A stretch of 64,000 nucleotides of DNA from Coturnix japonica (Eukaryota; Chordata; Aves; Galliformes; Phasianidae). Positions 32,230 to 44,500 of the stretch are shown here, one piece after another (position 1 is the stretch's first letter; every line of letters begins with the position of its first letter). The translations under genes were made by a program, and so were the position numbers. Location of the stretch: NCBI RefSeq assembly GCF_001577835.2, contig NC_029532.1, forward strand, positions 5,418,512 through 5,482,511, read 5' to 3'. The notes under the pieces are model-generated. The model was not told the origin of the DNA, ran no database searches, and was given only the letters and a program-made list of their open reading frames with translations.

Positions 32230-35200
32230 GGGCTGATGGAACTGTCAAACATCTGGAGCTGATGGTTGTAGCAGGTCCTGATGTTTACATGTACCACCAA
32301 GAGGACACAGAGCGATATATTCTTGCCAACCTGAACATTGTGAGTGTAGCTTTCTGTTTGGATTGCTGTGAGCTCTCCCAGTGTTGCTAACAGATTCAGT
32401 TCTGTGAGTGTTCCTTCAGAGGTCTTTGCAGTTCTCTGCTCCTATCAGGGCACTGCTTACTTGTAGGGTGTTCCTCTGTGTCTCTTTTGGACTGTACAGC
32501 AAGCTTACCTTTATAGAAGGAGCAGCATGAGTAAAAGTGAATGTTAGAAGATCTTCATTCCATTACTAATCTAATTCCATATGTAATATCAGGCAAGAGT
32601 TTATACACGTCACATCCTGGTGATTTTGTTTTTGTCCTTATATTTACCAGATGTGTTACCTTTTTAGTGAGTAAACTCCTGTAAATGGGAGCAGATACTG
32701 AGAGTCGCTGAGGTGACTATTTGATGGAATCCTTTCTATCACTTGACAGGGGGCAGAACTGCTGCGAGATGCCTCACTGGGTGCTCATTTAAGGGTTCAT
32801 TTGATGCAAATGCTCGTTTTGAAGGAGCCGGAGGTAAGCAGGGAGGATTCTGTCCTAGCATTGTCTGGGGTGGGTTGCTAAGCCTGTATGCAATGTGCAA
32901 ACATATGCTTTACCTGTAGATTAATGTGAATATCACAACAAACATCACCTCCTCGCTGATCAGTGTTTGTGAGTGGAGCAAGAAGGTCAACCCCCAGAAT
33001 GACTCTGATCCCCAGCATGCCGACATCGTCCTGTATGTGACCAGGTACTGTAATTCTCATACCCTCTTAGAGGCTGGAAGTCAGGCAACTGCTGTCCAGT
33101 CACCAGCACAGTGACACTGATTTGCACAGAGCCTTTGAAAATGAGTCAGTTCTTCTGTTTGGGGTTGATTCTCCTGTCCTTAGTGTAGTTTAGCATTCAT
33201 GGGACTCCTACCATCCTGCCCAAGGGAGTTCTGTATTCCCAGAAGAAATGCTAGCTAGCAGTAAAGTTAGGTCAGAAAAGTGCAAATAAGTTGGTATTAT
33301 ATATCTAGTCTTGACTTTATTAGTTGCAGTGGTTCTTTGCTTTTACTTCTGGATGTGTCTCCCTTACTTTAGGTTTGATCTGGAGTTACCTGATGGGAAC
33401 AAGGAGCTACGTGGAGTGACTCAGTTAGGTGGGGTCTGCTCCTCCTCCTGGAGCTGTGTTATTACCCAGGACACTGGCTTTGACTTGGGAGTCACCATAG
33501 CCCACGAGATTGGGCACAGGTCAGTAGGAAAACTCCAGAGCAGCACAGTGTGTTTTATTCAGAGGAAAACACTCTCTATTTTAAAGGATTCAAGAGAAAG
33601 ACAAGGATCTCTTATCATAACATTGGGTTTCTTGTAGATTATTTAAAACTCTCATTAAGAGTTCCTTGCATTTCTGCAAGTTCTGGGACAACTACAAGCT
33701 TTCATGACAACTGTAGAAGAAAAGGCTCTGCAGAGGGAGCTTGGCCCTTGCTTAGATAGTTTGTTAACAGAGGTGCTATGGGAGCATGAAATCTCTGGGT
33801 TCCTTCTCAGGGCACAGTGTTCTTTCTGTTACAGTCTTGGCATCCCCCATGATGGTGAAGGGAATCAGTGCAGCAGCAGAGGTTACATCATGGGTTCAGC
33901 AGGAAACCACAACAGTGTTGACCTCATCTGGTCACAGTGTAGCCGAGAAGAATTCCTGGCCTTTGTCAGGTAAGGGAATGGTTGAGTTTTGTGTGCATGT
34001 ATGGGGGCACTTCCCTGTGCTGCCAGCTTAGGAAAGAGCAGGGAAGGACAAGGAATAAAACAGAACTTTCTTAGAAAATGAGTAACTGTGATGTACTCAT
34101 TTGTTTGTTTCTTATCACTTGAGGTTGTTGCTGAAGTTAAACCCAGTCTTTGATTCAAGTACCTGGAAATTACTTTGGTTAGTGACTAACAGACCTGGGC
34201 TGTCTTGAACTCCTCAGACACTTTTTCAGCTTGGAAATGTTATTTAACATGTCAGAAAATCTAGGTTTAAGCATACACTGTGGGCTGTGAGCTGTCTGGT
34301 TGAACAAGCATGGATTTTTGTTTTAACTTCAGCAGTGGGGAACTGAGAGCATCTCCAGGCAGCTGCTGCAGCTAAATCTATCACAGCCCACAGTAAGCAT
34401 GTGTTGTCTGGGAAAGCAACAGCCAACTCCCAGAATGAAACTCAGCAGAAGTTTGCAAACATGTCATTGTCCTTACTATGCACAGCTGGGAAAGTGATAT
34501 TTTTTATGTCTGTATCAGCACAGGCCAAACAAACTGCTTAAATGACCTGCCGGACATGGACGGCAGCATCCCTGGATGGAAGCCTGGCTTGTACTATGGA
34601 GCAGATGAGCAATGTAAAATAGCCTTTGGGAGTGTTGCAACCGCGTGCACCTTCGCTGACAGCAATGTTGTAGGTAGAAAGTTTCTGCGTGTCTTGTTGG
34701 GGGTAGCAGTGAAATGTTCTGGGAGCTAGAATTCAGGAGAAGGGAGCTAGGGATGTTATTATGAAGGGATTGAAGGTACTTTTCTGCCACAGATCGTTTT
34801 GGCAAAGAGCAAACCTTAAAAGGTTTCTAAAATGCTTTTCTTCTCTCTATCATTGCCATTGTCTACATAAGGCTCCTTTCAGGTTTACGCAGTGCCCAGA
34901 ACCTTCTGTCCACACTGGGTTTGGTAGTGCTAGTGCTGTGTTACTTGGGTTTTTAGGGATCCCAGCTTTGGGTCCTATCTTGAGTAGCTCTTGTTTGTTG
35001 GATCTCTTCAGCTTCCCTGCAGTTGTGCAAGTCTACATGGCTGAGAAATGCAGCATGGCTAATAGCTGCCATCTGGACACGTTTTGTTAATGAGGAAGCA
35101 CTGATTTCTAATCTGCGTGAAATTTTAACTGCTTTAGTTGATCCTCTTCTAGCATTACAGCTGGTATTGCTGGTCATTTGATGCACCCACAACTTTTCCC

Positions 35201-35562
35201 TAATAGCAAGTGAAATCAAGGAACCTGCTTGCATTTTTGGATACCAGTGGGGTAACCAAACATCTGGGACATACACTGAGCAGCTTTTGGGGCTGCGATG
35301 TTGATGAGTTTCCTCTTTGACCTCCTTATTTCTCTTGTCACACCAGGATATATGTAAGGTTCTCTCATGCCATGTACAACCAGGAGACAAAACCAGCTGT
35401 ACTCGGCTTCTTGTTCCCCTCTTGGACGGTACTGAGTGTGGCATCAATAAGGTAAGGAGGCTGCTGATGCTTGAATAATCAGAACTGGATGTGGGTGCTG
35501 CAGGGTTTGCTGTCTCTTGGCCAGGAAGCTTTGCTTTCTACTTGAAATGATATATCAGCTTT

Positions 35563-35597
<35 letters not shown>

Positions 35598-38500
35598 GAT
35601 AAGTCCGACCTCATGTTAGACTATAATTAAGAATGGGACTCTACTCTTGTGAAAAAAAGTACCTCATTCATCTTGGGATTCTCTGTGACAGACTAGCTTG
35701 CCTAAAGATGGAGATTTATGCCGTGCTTGTAGATGCCAGAGCTGCTGTGTTCATGGGGTGCTGCTGCCAATTCTGTGTATTCTTGGTCTTAGTGGTGCTT
35801 CAAGGGACAGTGCAGCTCTCTGAAAGAACTAAACCCCATGGCTGTAGTCCATGGCCAGTGGTCCAGCTGGAGCCCATTGTCCTCCTGCTCCCGCAGCTGT
35901 GGAGGTGGAGTTCAGATAAGGCAGCGGTTCTGTAATAACCCCAGGTAAGAGGTGTGGATCTGCAGTTTGCAAAGGTCCCTTTCAGAGCCAAGGAGTCTGA
36001 GCTTTGCTTGGCATGAGCCTGCTGCTGTAGAAGAGTTCTTTTCCTGTCATTTTCAGGCCTGCTTTTGGAGGGAAGGAGTGCCAGGGTGCCAGCATTCAAG
36101 CAGAGATGTGCAATACTCAGGTTTGGCAGCTGATTGCACCTTCTGAGCTTTTCTCCTAATGCTGCTGAACCCTTTGAAAGCTGTGGGAAGGAGGACTAAA
36201 ATCTGACATACTGCCTTCCTCTGCCTGATGTATTTGTTCCACTGTGTCTAAAGACAACAGTGTTATTTAATTGCATTGTTCACATGTAACGAAGCATTTC
36301 TCTCTACACCCTTATAGTAGGACAGACACTGATGAAATAGAGACTCATTTAATGCTAATCTTCTTTGGAGGGACGTTCTTATATTAGTCCCATTTTCCTT
36401 ATCTTTTATTTATTATTATTATTATTATTATTTTTAATAAGCAGCAAAGAGCATCATCTGAATGCAGTTCTTTGCATATCCTACAGCCTCACTTTGAAGT
36501 GGTGCTCTTTATTTATAGTCATTCTACTGTTTTACTTACCAGCCACTGCTTTCTGCCCCTAGCTAGTGGGTGAAATGCTACTTGAGATTCTGTGCTCAGT
36601 AACCTCTTGTCATTATCTATACAATTCTCTCTGGGATGTAGGCCTGTCTGATGACCCAGCTTGACTTTATGGCTGAACAGTGTGCAGCAACAAATTTAAA
36701 GCCACTGTATCTCACTGTAGGAGTGCCATCCTTTTACAACTGGACTTCTGCTGTTGGCTTTGCCAAAGGTAAGAAAAGGCTGAGAAACCCTGGTTTCTTT
36801 GTGAAGTAAAACATAAATGGGCCTGACTGTACTTTTGAATCAAAAGGCCATTTTAATGATGCTTTTAGTTTCCAGGTGAAAATTAGATACTCTTTTTGAC
36901 AGATTCTTCCTAGCTTCTTCTTACTCTTTGATGGTTGTGTCCTCCTGAGAGAGTAATGACTTGCTCCTCCTGTCTGCCTCCTCCAGGGGACATGCAGTGC
37001 AAGCACATGTGCAGGGCCATTGCAGAGGAATTCATGGTAAGCCGTGAGGACAGTTTCAGAGATGGAACCAGATGTGAGCCTGATAACTCTGAAGATGGGA
37101 CTTTCCATCTGTGTGTAGCAGGAAGCTGCAGAGTAAGTGACTGAGGAATCCAGGTGAAGCACTGATGTAATCTGTGCTAAAGGAATCAGCTGAGCAGGAT
37201 CCAAGGAAAGAAACACACCAAATCCTTTCCAAAATAAGATAATGATAAGATAAACATGTCATTTTGTGTGTTCTTTCTTTACATTCCTAAGGTATACTTG
37301 TTAATTTCCACCCCACTCCCCAGATTCTCCTGGTGCTCAGAATGCTTTGGAATGTATTTCCAGCTAATGAACAGCAGAGGGCATCGGCATAATCTATTCT
37401 AATATCTGCTGTTTCATTGGCAATAGTGATAAATATGTGCAGCATCCAAAGCCTCAAGCATAAATTCAGCGGCTGCACGTGTTTTGCTGCTAAGCCTGCT
37501 GAGATCCTCCTGCAGCTTTGTGTGAATTTCTCTTGTTCATGGGAATGAGGATAGAATCTCTGCTCTGAGCTCTGTGGGATTCAGGGCCAGACTGAAGCAT
37601 GTGAGCTGGGTGTGGATTTGGGGGGTTTAGATCTCAGGAGAAATCTTTCTGGGCTGCTTCTTATGGGAAAGAAGATGTCACACAATTAATGAAACTTTCC
37701 TGTGCTCTTAGCTAAGACTTTCCAATCCCTGGTTTTGTATGTGGCTGTACAAACTCAGACTTATGTGTAAAAGTAACTTTGCCTGTGTTGTCTTCTTAAA
37801 TTCAAATCACAGATAAGAAAGAAAGTTTGAGGAATTCAGGTAACGTTGCTTTCATTTGCTTGCTTTCTTCTCAGAATTAAGCCAGTTTTGACAGACATTC
37901 TTTTTTGCTTAGGCATTCGGGTGTGATGGTCAGATGGGCTCCAAGAAGGCAATGGACTCTTGCAAGGTCTGTGGGGGTGATAATACCACCTGCATGGAAG
38001 TGAGTGGATCTTACACAGAAGGAAAAGCTAAAGGTGTGTGGTCCTCAGCCTCAGTGCTACTTGTAGGAGATGTAGAGCATATTAGGTGCTCTTAAACTTC
38101 TTTGTGATCTCTCTTTTCTGTTTTGCTTACACTTATTTTATGGAACATATGGTGATGGAGTTTGGATAGCCAACAGAGAAAGCAGCTGAGGTCTGTAACA
38201 GTGGTGTAACCGTTGTGTGGGCATGGTGACTTCTTTTCACAGTGGATAGAGACAAGAAATGTAGCCATTTGTTAGTCCTGAACATTTATGGGATCTGAGA
38301 GCTCTATCAGGCGCTGCCTGAGAGCATAAACATCCATTAGAGAATGGGTTTGGCTCTTTTAGTATCACACATACCTTGTAGCAGAAAACATAGAAAGAAC
38401 AAAAGAAAGCTGAGAAAAGAACAGAGAATTCAGTTGTTATGTTGTCTCTTTCCATCATTACTGTTGTGTTCAAACTGATAGAGCTAAGGTCAGTGTGAAT

Positions 38501-41500
38501 TTAAGCCTGCTGCTCTTTGCTGTTGTATCTTTATTTAATGAACATTGCCTACGTAACCCCTACTTGCAGTGAGTCCTGTTGCTGCCTACAAGGCTTATTG
38601 TTCAAGAAACATTTTGCTAATAAGGCAACGCTGGTACAGGAGGGGAACATGACCATATATTCTTTCTTTCCACCTTTTCAGAGTATGTTACATTTTTGTC
38701 CCTGCCTTATAATGCCACCTCAGTCCATGTTATCAATCAGAGACCGCTCTTCACACACTTGGGTGAGTTGAATGAAACTGAGAGGTGGGAGTGCAGGCAA
38801 AGCTCAAACGAGTTTGTGAAAACAAGCAGACAAAGTCTGCAAGGGAAGTTCTGGATTATGCACTTAGTTTGTTTGTGAGATGCTCTCTTTTGGCACCTGA
38901 TGGAAGCCGTACTCTTTGGGATATCTGATTTAAATCAGACTGGTTTCTAGCAAATGGGCAGTCTGTAGAGGGGTTCTGTCTGCACCATATCGCTTAACCT
39001 CACTGCAACTTTTGTTCTTCTAGCTGTGAAGGTTAAAGGTGAATATGTGGTTGCTGGAAGGGGAAAAAACTCATTGAATGTCACCTATCCCTCAGTTCTG
39101 GAGGACAGACAGATTGAATACAAAGTGTTTCTCACCAAGGACAACCTGCCAAGCCTGGAGGAAATCCATGTGGATGGGCCAACCCAAGAAGAAATTGAAA
39201 TACAGGTAAATAAACACCGGAGTTGGAAAGGGGCTGGTCAGAACTGGCCAGACTGAGTTAGTGTGGCTCTGTTGAGTGCAGACAGCTGAGATGCAGTGGG
39301 CTTTGTGCCCGAGACTGCTGGAGTTGGTGTTCAGTAAGAGCAATGGGTCGTTTACCTGGGTAATGCTGAGGGCGTGCTGCCTTGCTTGGCTTAATCTGTT
39401 TTTTTTTTCCACTGCCTACTGCACAGAACTCACTCTAACTGTACGTGGGGAGAACTGATTGTTGTAGCACTGAGGCTCAGGATTGGATAAGAATGAAGGA
39501 CTATCCTCTCTCATGTCTCTCCCGAGAAATGATTGTGAGTTGATTTGTGTATTGACCACCACCTTTTCTTTCATAAGGTTTATAGACGGTATGCAAAAGA
39601 ATATGGCGATGCCACCAACCCAGACATCACCTTCAGCTACTTTGTGCCAAAAGAGAATCTGACGTATAGGTGGATTCCTCAGCAGGGACCATGTTCAGTG
39701 ACCTGTGGAGGAGGTGAGGCAGGAAACTTTACTTCTTATGAAGGTCAGAATAGGCTTTTAATTTGGCTGGCTGATATTCACCCAGTTCTTCAGAAATGGA
39801 TGTGACTTATCAGTGTTAGATACTTACTTAGAAGTTATTAAATGTCTGGAATTAAATGTAGAGCAAATAACTGACAGCGAACTACAGCTGCCAGTGCTAA
39901 AGCAAATAGAGGAAAAGAGTGGTACAGGATCTGAATTAAATGAACAGATTGGCAAATGAGCTGAATCATCCAAATGTTATTGGAAATGCTTGATTCAGGA
40001 GAGGATTTTTAGATAGGTTTTGGCCTACCTTCTGGTTTTTAGACTAAATAATGTTCTCAGATTTTTCAAAGTTACTTCAGGCTGTAATTTGAAGTTGGTT
40101 GAACATCAAACATCTGAGACCACAATGGTATCTGGTGTCTAGTTAAAACCTCAGAGCTAATTATGCAGCTTCCTTCTTAGAATTCTATTCCTGTGTCATG
40201 GCTAATCCTTTCTGTCTCCCTGTAGAAATCATAATGCAGATTGTGACAGAACTCTGGTAGATGGGTTGACATCTTGTTTACCAGACAGTACGAGTGAAAC
40301 TGGCAAGTTTCTCAAAGACATTTATGACAAGAAGTCAGTAAATACTTTAATCACCACTTAAAGAAGTCATGCTTTAAGACTAATTATGCTTGGACTGCTT
40401 ATTCTGCAGTAGATCCTGTAGGTGAAGTGACTGCTGAAACCCTGAGTTAGAGAAATCAAAATGCTATAAAGCCCTCCCAGCTAATGTAATGAGACTTTAA
40501 AGAGCAGAAAACATTGAGAATCCAAGAGAAAATTGTGTCTTGAGAGCTGAAAGCTGAATTCAGGCCCTCCTCATCAATAAACATTAGGATCATGATTATT
40601 TCTACAGGAAGTCCGATGACTGACTGCTAGGGCTTCTTTCCAGCAACCTTTCCTTCATCAATCAGACATCAAGATCGTTAGAAGTAATTGGACCAAATTA
40701 TGATTGATAACCTTGTTCTTGCAAATGGCCAGTGTAAGCAATCTTTCAATCTTGATGGTGGATTATCCATCAAACTTCTCATCTTCTGGGATGGCTGTCT
40801 TGGAAAATCACTTGAAGATTCTTGAGGAAAAGTCACATCAGAAATATGAGTTGAATAGGAAGTCTGCTTCTCAAATATACCATTTTTTTCTTACACAGAT
40901 AATTTGGTTAAACTACAGGATCTTCATAGAACAGAGGTGAACTGTTTGCATTGTTTATAAATTCCCTTCCTTTTTCTTTCACATCCAAGGTACACGACGG
41001 GTGAACCACGTGTGCTTTGATCAGAAGAAGAATGAAATAACAGAAAATCGGTTGTGTTTGGAACTCCTACAACCCCTTCCAGGGTTCGAACCCTGTGCCA
41101 TGGAACCATGCCCGTACAGGTCAGTGTTCCTGGAAGCTAAGCTGAATTCTCACTGTGCAAGGACTTAAATTCCCAGCAGCCATTCTCTGTCACATCCAGA
41201 ATAGGCTGTTGAAATACAGAAGCTGGATACTTTGTTCGACCCATTTCAGCAACAGATGTCATAAGTAATAAACCTCTATGATTCGGATGAGAAATAAGTT
41301 GATACAATTACTTCCCATTTAGGTGGAAGGTATCTCAGACGGATGAATGTTCTGCTGTCTGTGGAAGTGGTGTTGCCCAGCAGAATTTGACCTGTGTTCT
41401 GTTTCATAATGAATTGGAGACTGTTGTGGATGACAGCTTATGTTCTGCACAAGAAAAACCACTCACCACTGTGCCGTGTATAGTTAATGTCTGCCCTTTG

Positions 41501-44500
41501 GGATGGGACAAAGTGAGTTTATTAGCTTGGCATTCAGGTGACCCGAGAGCTTTGCACTTGTGATCAACACGAGGCTATCAGTTAGAAGGAACTATTTTAT
41601 CAGTGGAGTCTGGGAGGGTGGTTTACACAATGGACATTTGTCCAATTAAAGGTTAATTCTGTGACTTTAGAAAGCTCTGTCCCTCTTAATTTATGTTGCT
41701 GGATTCAATAGTTACTAGCAGTGACTTGTTTATGGCAGCTGTGGACTACATTCCATCTTTGTTTCTCCTCAGAGCCCAAAATAAATAAATAAATAAATAA
41801 ACTCAGAAACTCAAATAACCTTTGTTGCACTGATAAATACATCACTGTCAAACAGGGAGGTTCTGATGTGGGAGGGAAGATTGCCAATAGGGAAGAGGGC
41901 TTCTCAGCACCAAATCCATTGTGGAGAGCCACTGCCAGGTTTACACTTACATAGGGGAAGAGACTGCTTTAGGCATCTCTCTTCAGTCTCAGGTATCTCC
42001 ATTCAGCCTCAGGTAGTGTGAAGTAGGTTGGCTTTGGGCTGTTGGGTGTCTTTAGCTATTCTTGGTGTTTAAACTTGTATGGTCTGAAAACACAGAAAAA
42101 GTGCTTAAATATGTTGCCTTTTAATACACTGTGAATTTGATCTGGAGGCATCCCCTGCCTTCATTAGATCAGGACCTCTGGGAGAACAGGGGTCAATGTC
42201 AGACTGGTTCTTTTTGCTCTGTTCTGAGGAGGAAGACACAGGCTTGCTTCAGACTCCAGAGTCACCTGGCCATATCCAACTGGAAAATCAGAGTGTTTAT
42301 GTCTGGAGCCCTCTAGCTGGAGAGTGTTCAGTGTCCTGTGGTACAGGTGAGATCCTTCAGTGCTGCAAGTAAACATTACCTTGCTGTAGGTGTGAGCATG
42401 TATGTCATGCAGTAGGGGTGGTTTTTCTTTTCCCCTCTTTCCAGGTAAGACTCAGATACAGTACGTATGTGTGGCTTTTGACACCAAAGAAAAAACCCAA
42501 GAAGAAAACTGTCATCCAGTGGCAAAGCCGGAGAGCAGGTTGGAAGACTGCAATCTTAGTCCCTGCCCACCAAGGTAAAGCAGTTACCTGGCGACACTGC
42601 ACTTCTCTTAGGGACTACAGCAATGCAGACTGCAGTCAGTGATGTGAATGGTAGCACTCAGATATCAGCAAATGTGTATGTGTGCATTAACAGAATTCCA
42701 GGTGTACTTTGATAGAATTGGATTCAAATTCCAGGGAAGATGGGTGAGAGTCGGAGACGCTCACTGGTGGCTGTTATTCCCAGGTGGCATTACAAAATGG
42801 GCTCATGCAGTGTAAGCTGTGGAGGAGGTGTGATGCAGAAGATCCTATACTGTGCAAGGGAAACCAGAGAGAAGGAAGAAGAGATTGTTGCGGACACCCA
42901 GTGTGATGGTTTGCCTCGTCCAGAGGAGCAGGAGATGTGTAACTTGGAGCCGTGCCCCCCAAGGTCAAAATGGTCACATGGGCCACATGAGCAATTGTCT
43001 GTAAATGTGTGTGGTGTGATCTGGGCTGTGGCTTAGGATTGTAAAATGGGGACTGGAAGCTACTGGTATCTGAGTTTTATGGGTTTTGCATGCTACAGGA
43101 TGCCACTCCCAGGATGAGCTAACCCTGAGTTGGTTTCTGATCTGGCTGTTCAGAGTGGTGTGCATTTTGGAGGAAGATATGATTATTTTTGTTGTTAAGC
43201 CTGTGTATGTCACCCTGGGGGAAACTGTAATGGACGTGCAGTGAGACTCAATGTATATTTGGAGTCTGTGGGTTCCCTGTAAAATGCCCTTCCTTTGCAC
43301 CCAACACCAAACCTATTCTTAACCTTGTTTCAGAGGCTGCCTTGTAAATACTTAGGCAGCAAATGTGTGAGGTGGAAGGGTGAAGAAAGCTGCTGAGAAG
43401 CAGAAAGGAGAGAAGGACGAGGGAGCTGCATTACTTTCTCTGTGGTGAGAACCAGCAGAGGGTAGGGTTTCATCCTTAACTTGATTTTTCCCCTCCTTGT
43501 CCTTTGTCAGATGGAAGGTAACCCCAGGTGGCCCCTGTTCCTCCAGCTGTGGGCTTGGCTTATCTGTTCAGCTGGTCACTTGTGTGCAGATTCAGCAAGG
43601 CAAAGAGGTTTTGCTGGAGCAACATTCATGTCCTGTGTCAGAGAAGCCCCTTACCACCATTCCCTGTGTCACCCGAATGTGTTCTTATGAATGGAGCTTC
43701 AGTGAATGGACGGAGGTATCACATTTATCCAGCTGTGTAATAATGACCTCATGCATTTTTCCTTCTCAAATGCAGATCTTGGATTTTTTGGGGGGAGCTT
43801 TTCTGCAGATCAGGGATATAACTTAGAGGGTCAATTGGGAGGTTGGGCCAGCTTCATTATTTCCATCTTACAGATGAAGAAACTAAGGAACTGAAAAGTC
43901 AAGTGGTAGAACAGCATCAGTGAGCAAAAGATCAGAATTCTGGATCGTGCTTGAGCAAGTCAGTGTTATTTATTTCTGAATACTAGCTGGAATGCGTGCA
44001 TAAAGACCTGTGGATTTCTTACTCTGCAGTGTTCAGCCTCATGTGGGAATGGTGTTCAGACACGGCACGATTTCTGCCTCAACCGACTGACTCATAAGCA
44101 CGTGAACCCCATCTTCTGCAGGCGCTTCCCCAAGGCCATTGTGCTGCGTGGCTGCTCTGCAGGGCCCTGTCCTGAGCAGGGGGTGGGCACAAATCTGCAT
44201 GGAGCAGAACTGCAGGCAGTGACACCAGCCATGCATCTGATGACTACTGCAAATGCTGAAGTGGCAAGATACAAAGGCCTGATTCTTCCTTCATCTGCTC
44301 TGCCAGCTGTCCCTCAGGAACAGATGAAGGAGATCAGTGAAGGTGAGGAGCAAACTACCCATAAGGTACAGATGGGCACTAACTGTGTGTGATGGGGTTC
44401 CAGTGATCCGATGGGCATACAGACACAAGAGCACAGAAGGGAATGCTTCTGCTTAGAGGGGACAGCATGCCATGAGCTCTCCATGCTGTCTAAGCCAGGA

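Larger units (their letters stand above)
39671..44186 (+). other. ADAMTS13: ADAMTS13 distal thrombospondin type-1 repeats
   Basis: Six repeats: GPCSVTCGG (exons 19-20), [10 protein letters not shown] (21), GECSVSCGT (22-23), [10 protein letters not shown] (24), [10 protein letters not shown] (25), CSASCGNG (25-26). With TSR1 in exons 12-13 ([10 protein letters not shown]) the total is seven, against eight in human. The exon-21 repeat ends CPLGWDK and pairs best with human TSR4 (CPPGWGHLD), leaving no counterpart for human TSR3. Confidence 0.8.

Noticed and set aside
36734-37216. 160-codon minus-strand open frame
   Set aside because: Antisense shadow of ADAMTS13 exons 14-15; no domain.
41078-41100. 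tRNA-like B box (gggttcgaaccc)
   Set aside because: It lies inside ADAMTS13 coding exon 20, no A box or cloverleaf can be drawn around it, and the match is explained by the GFEPC codons.
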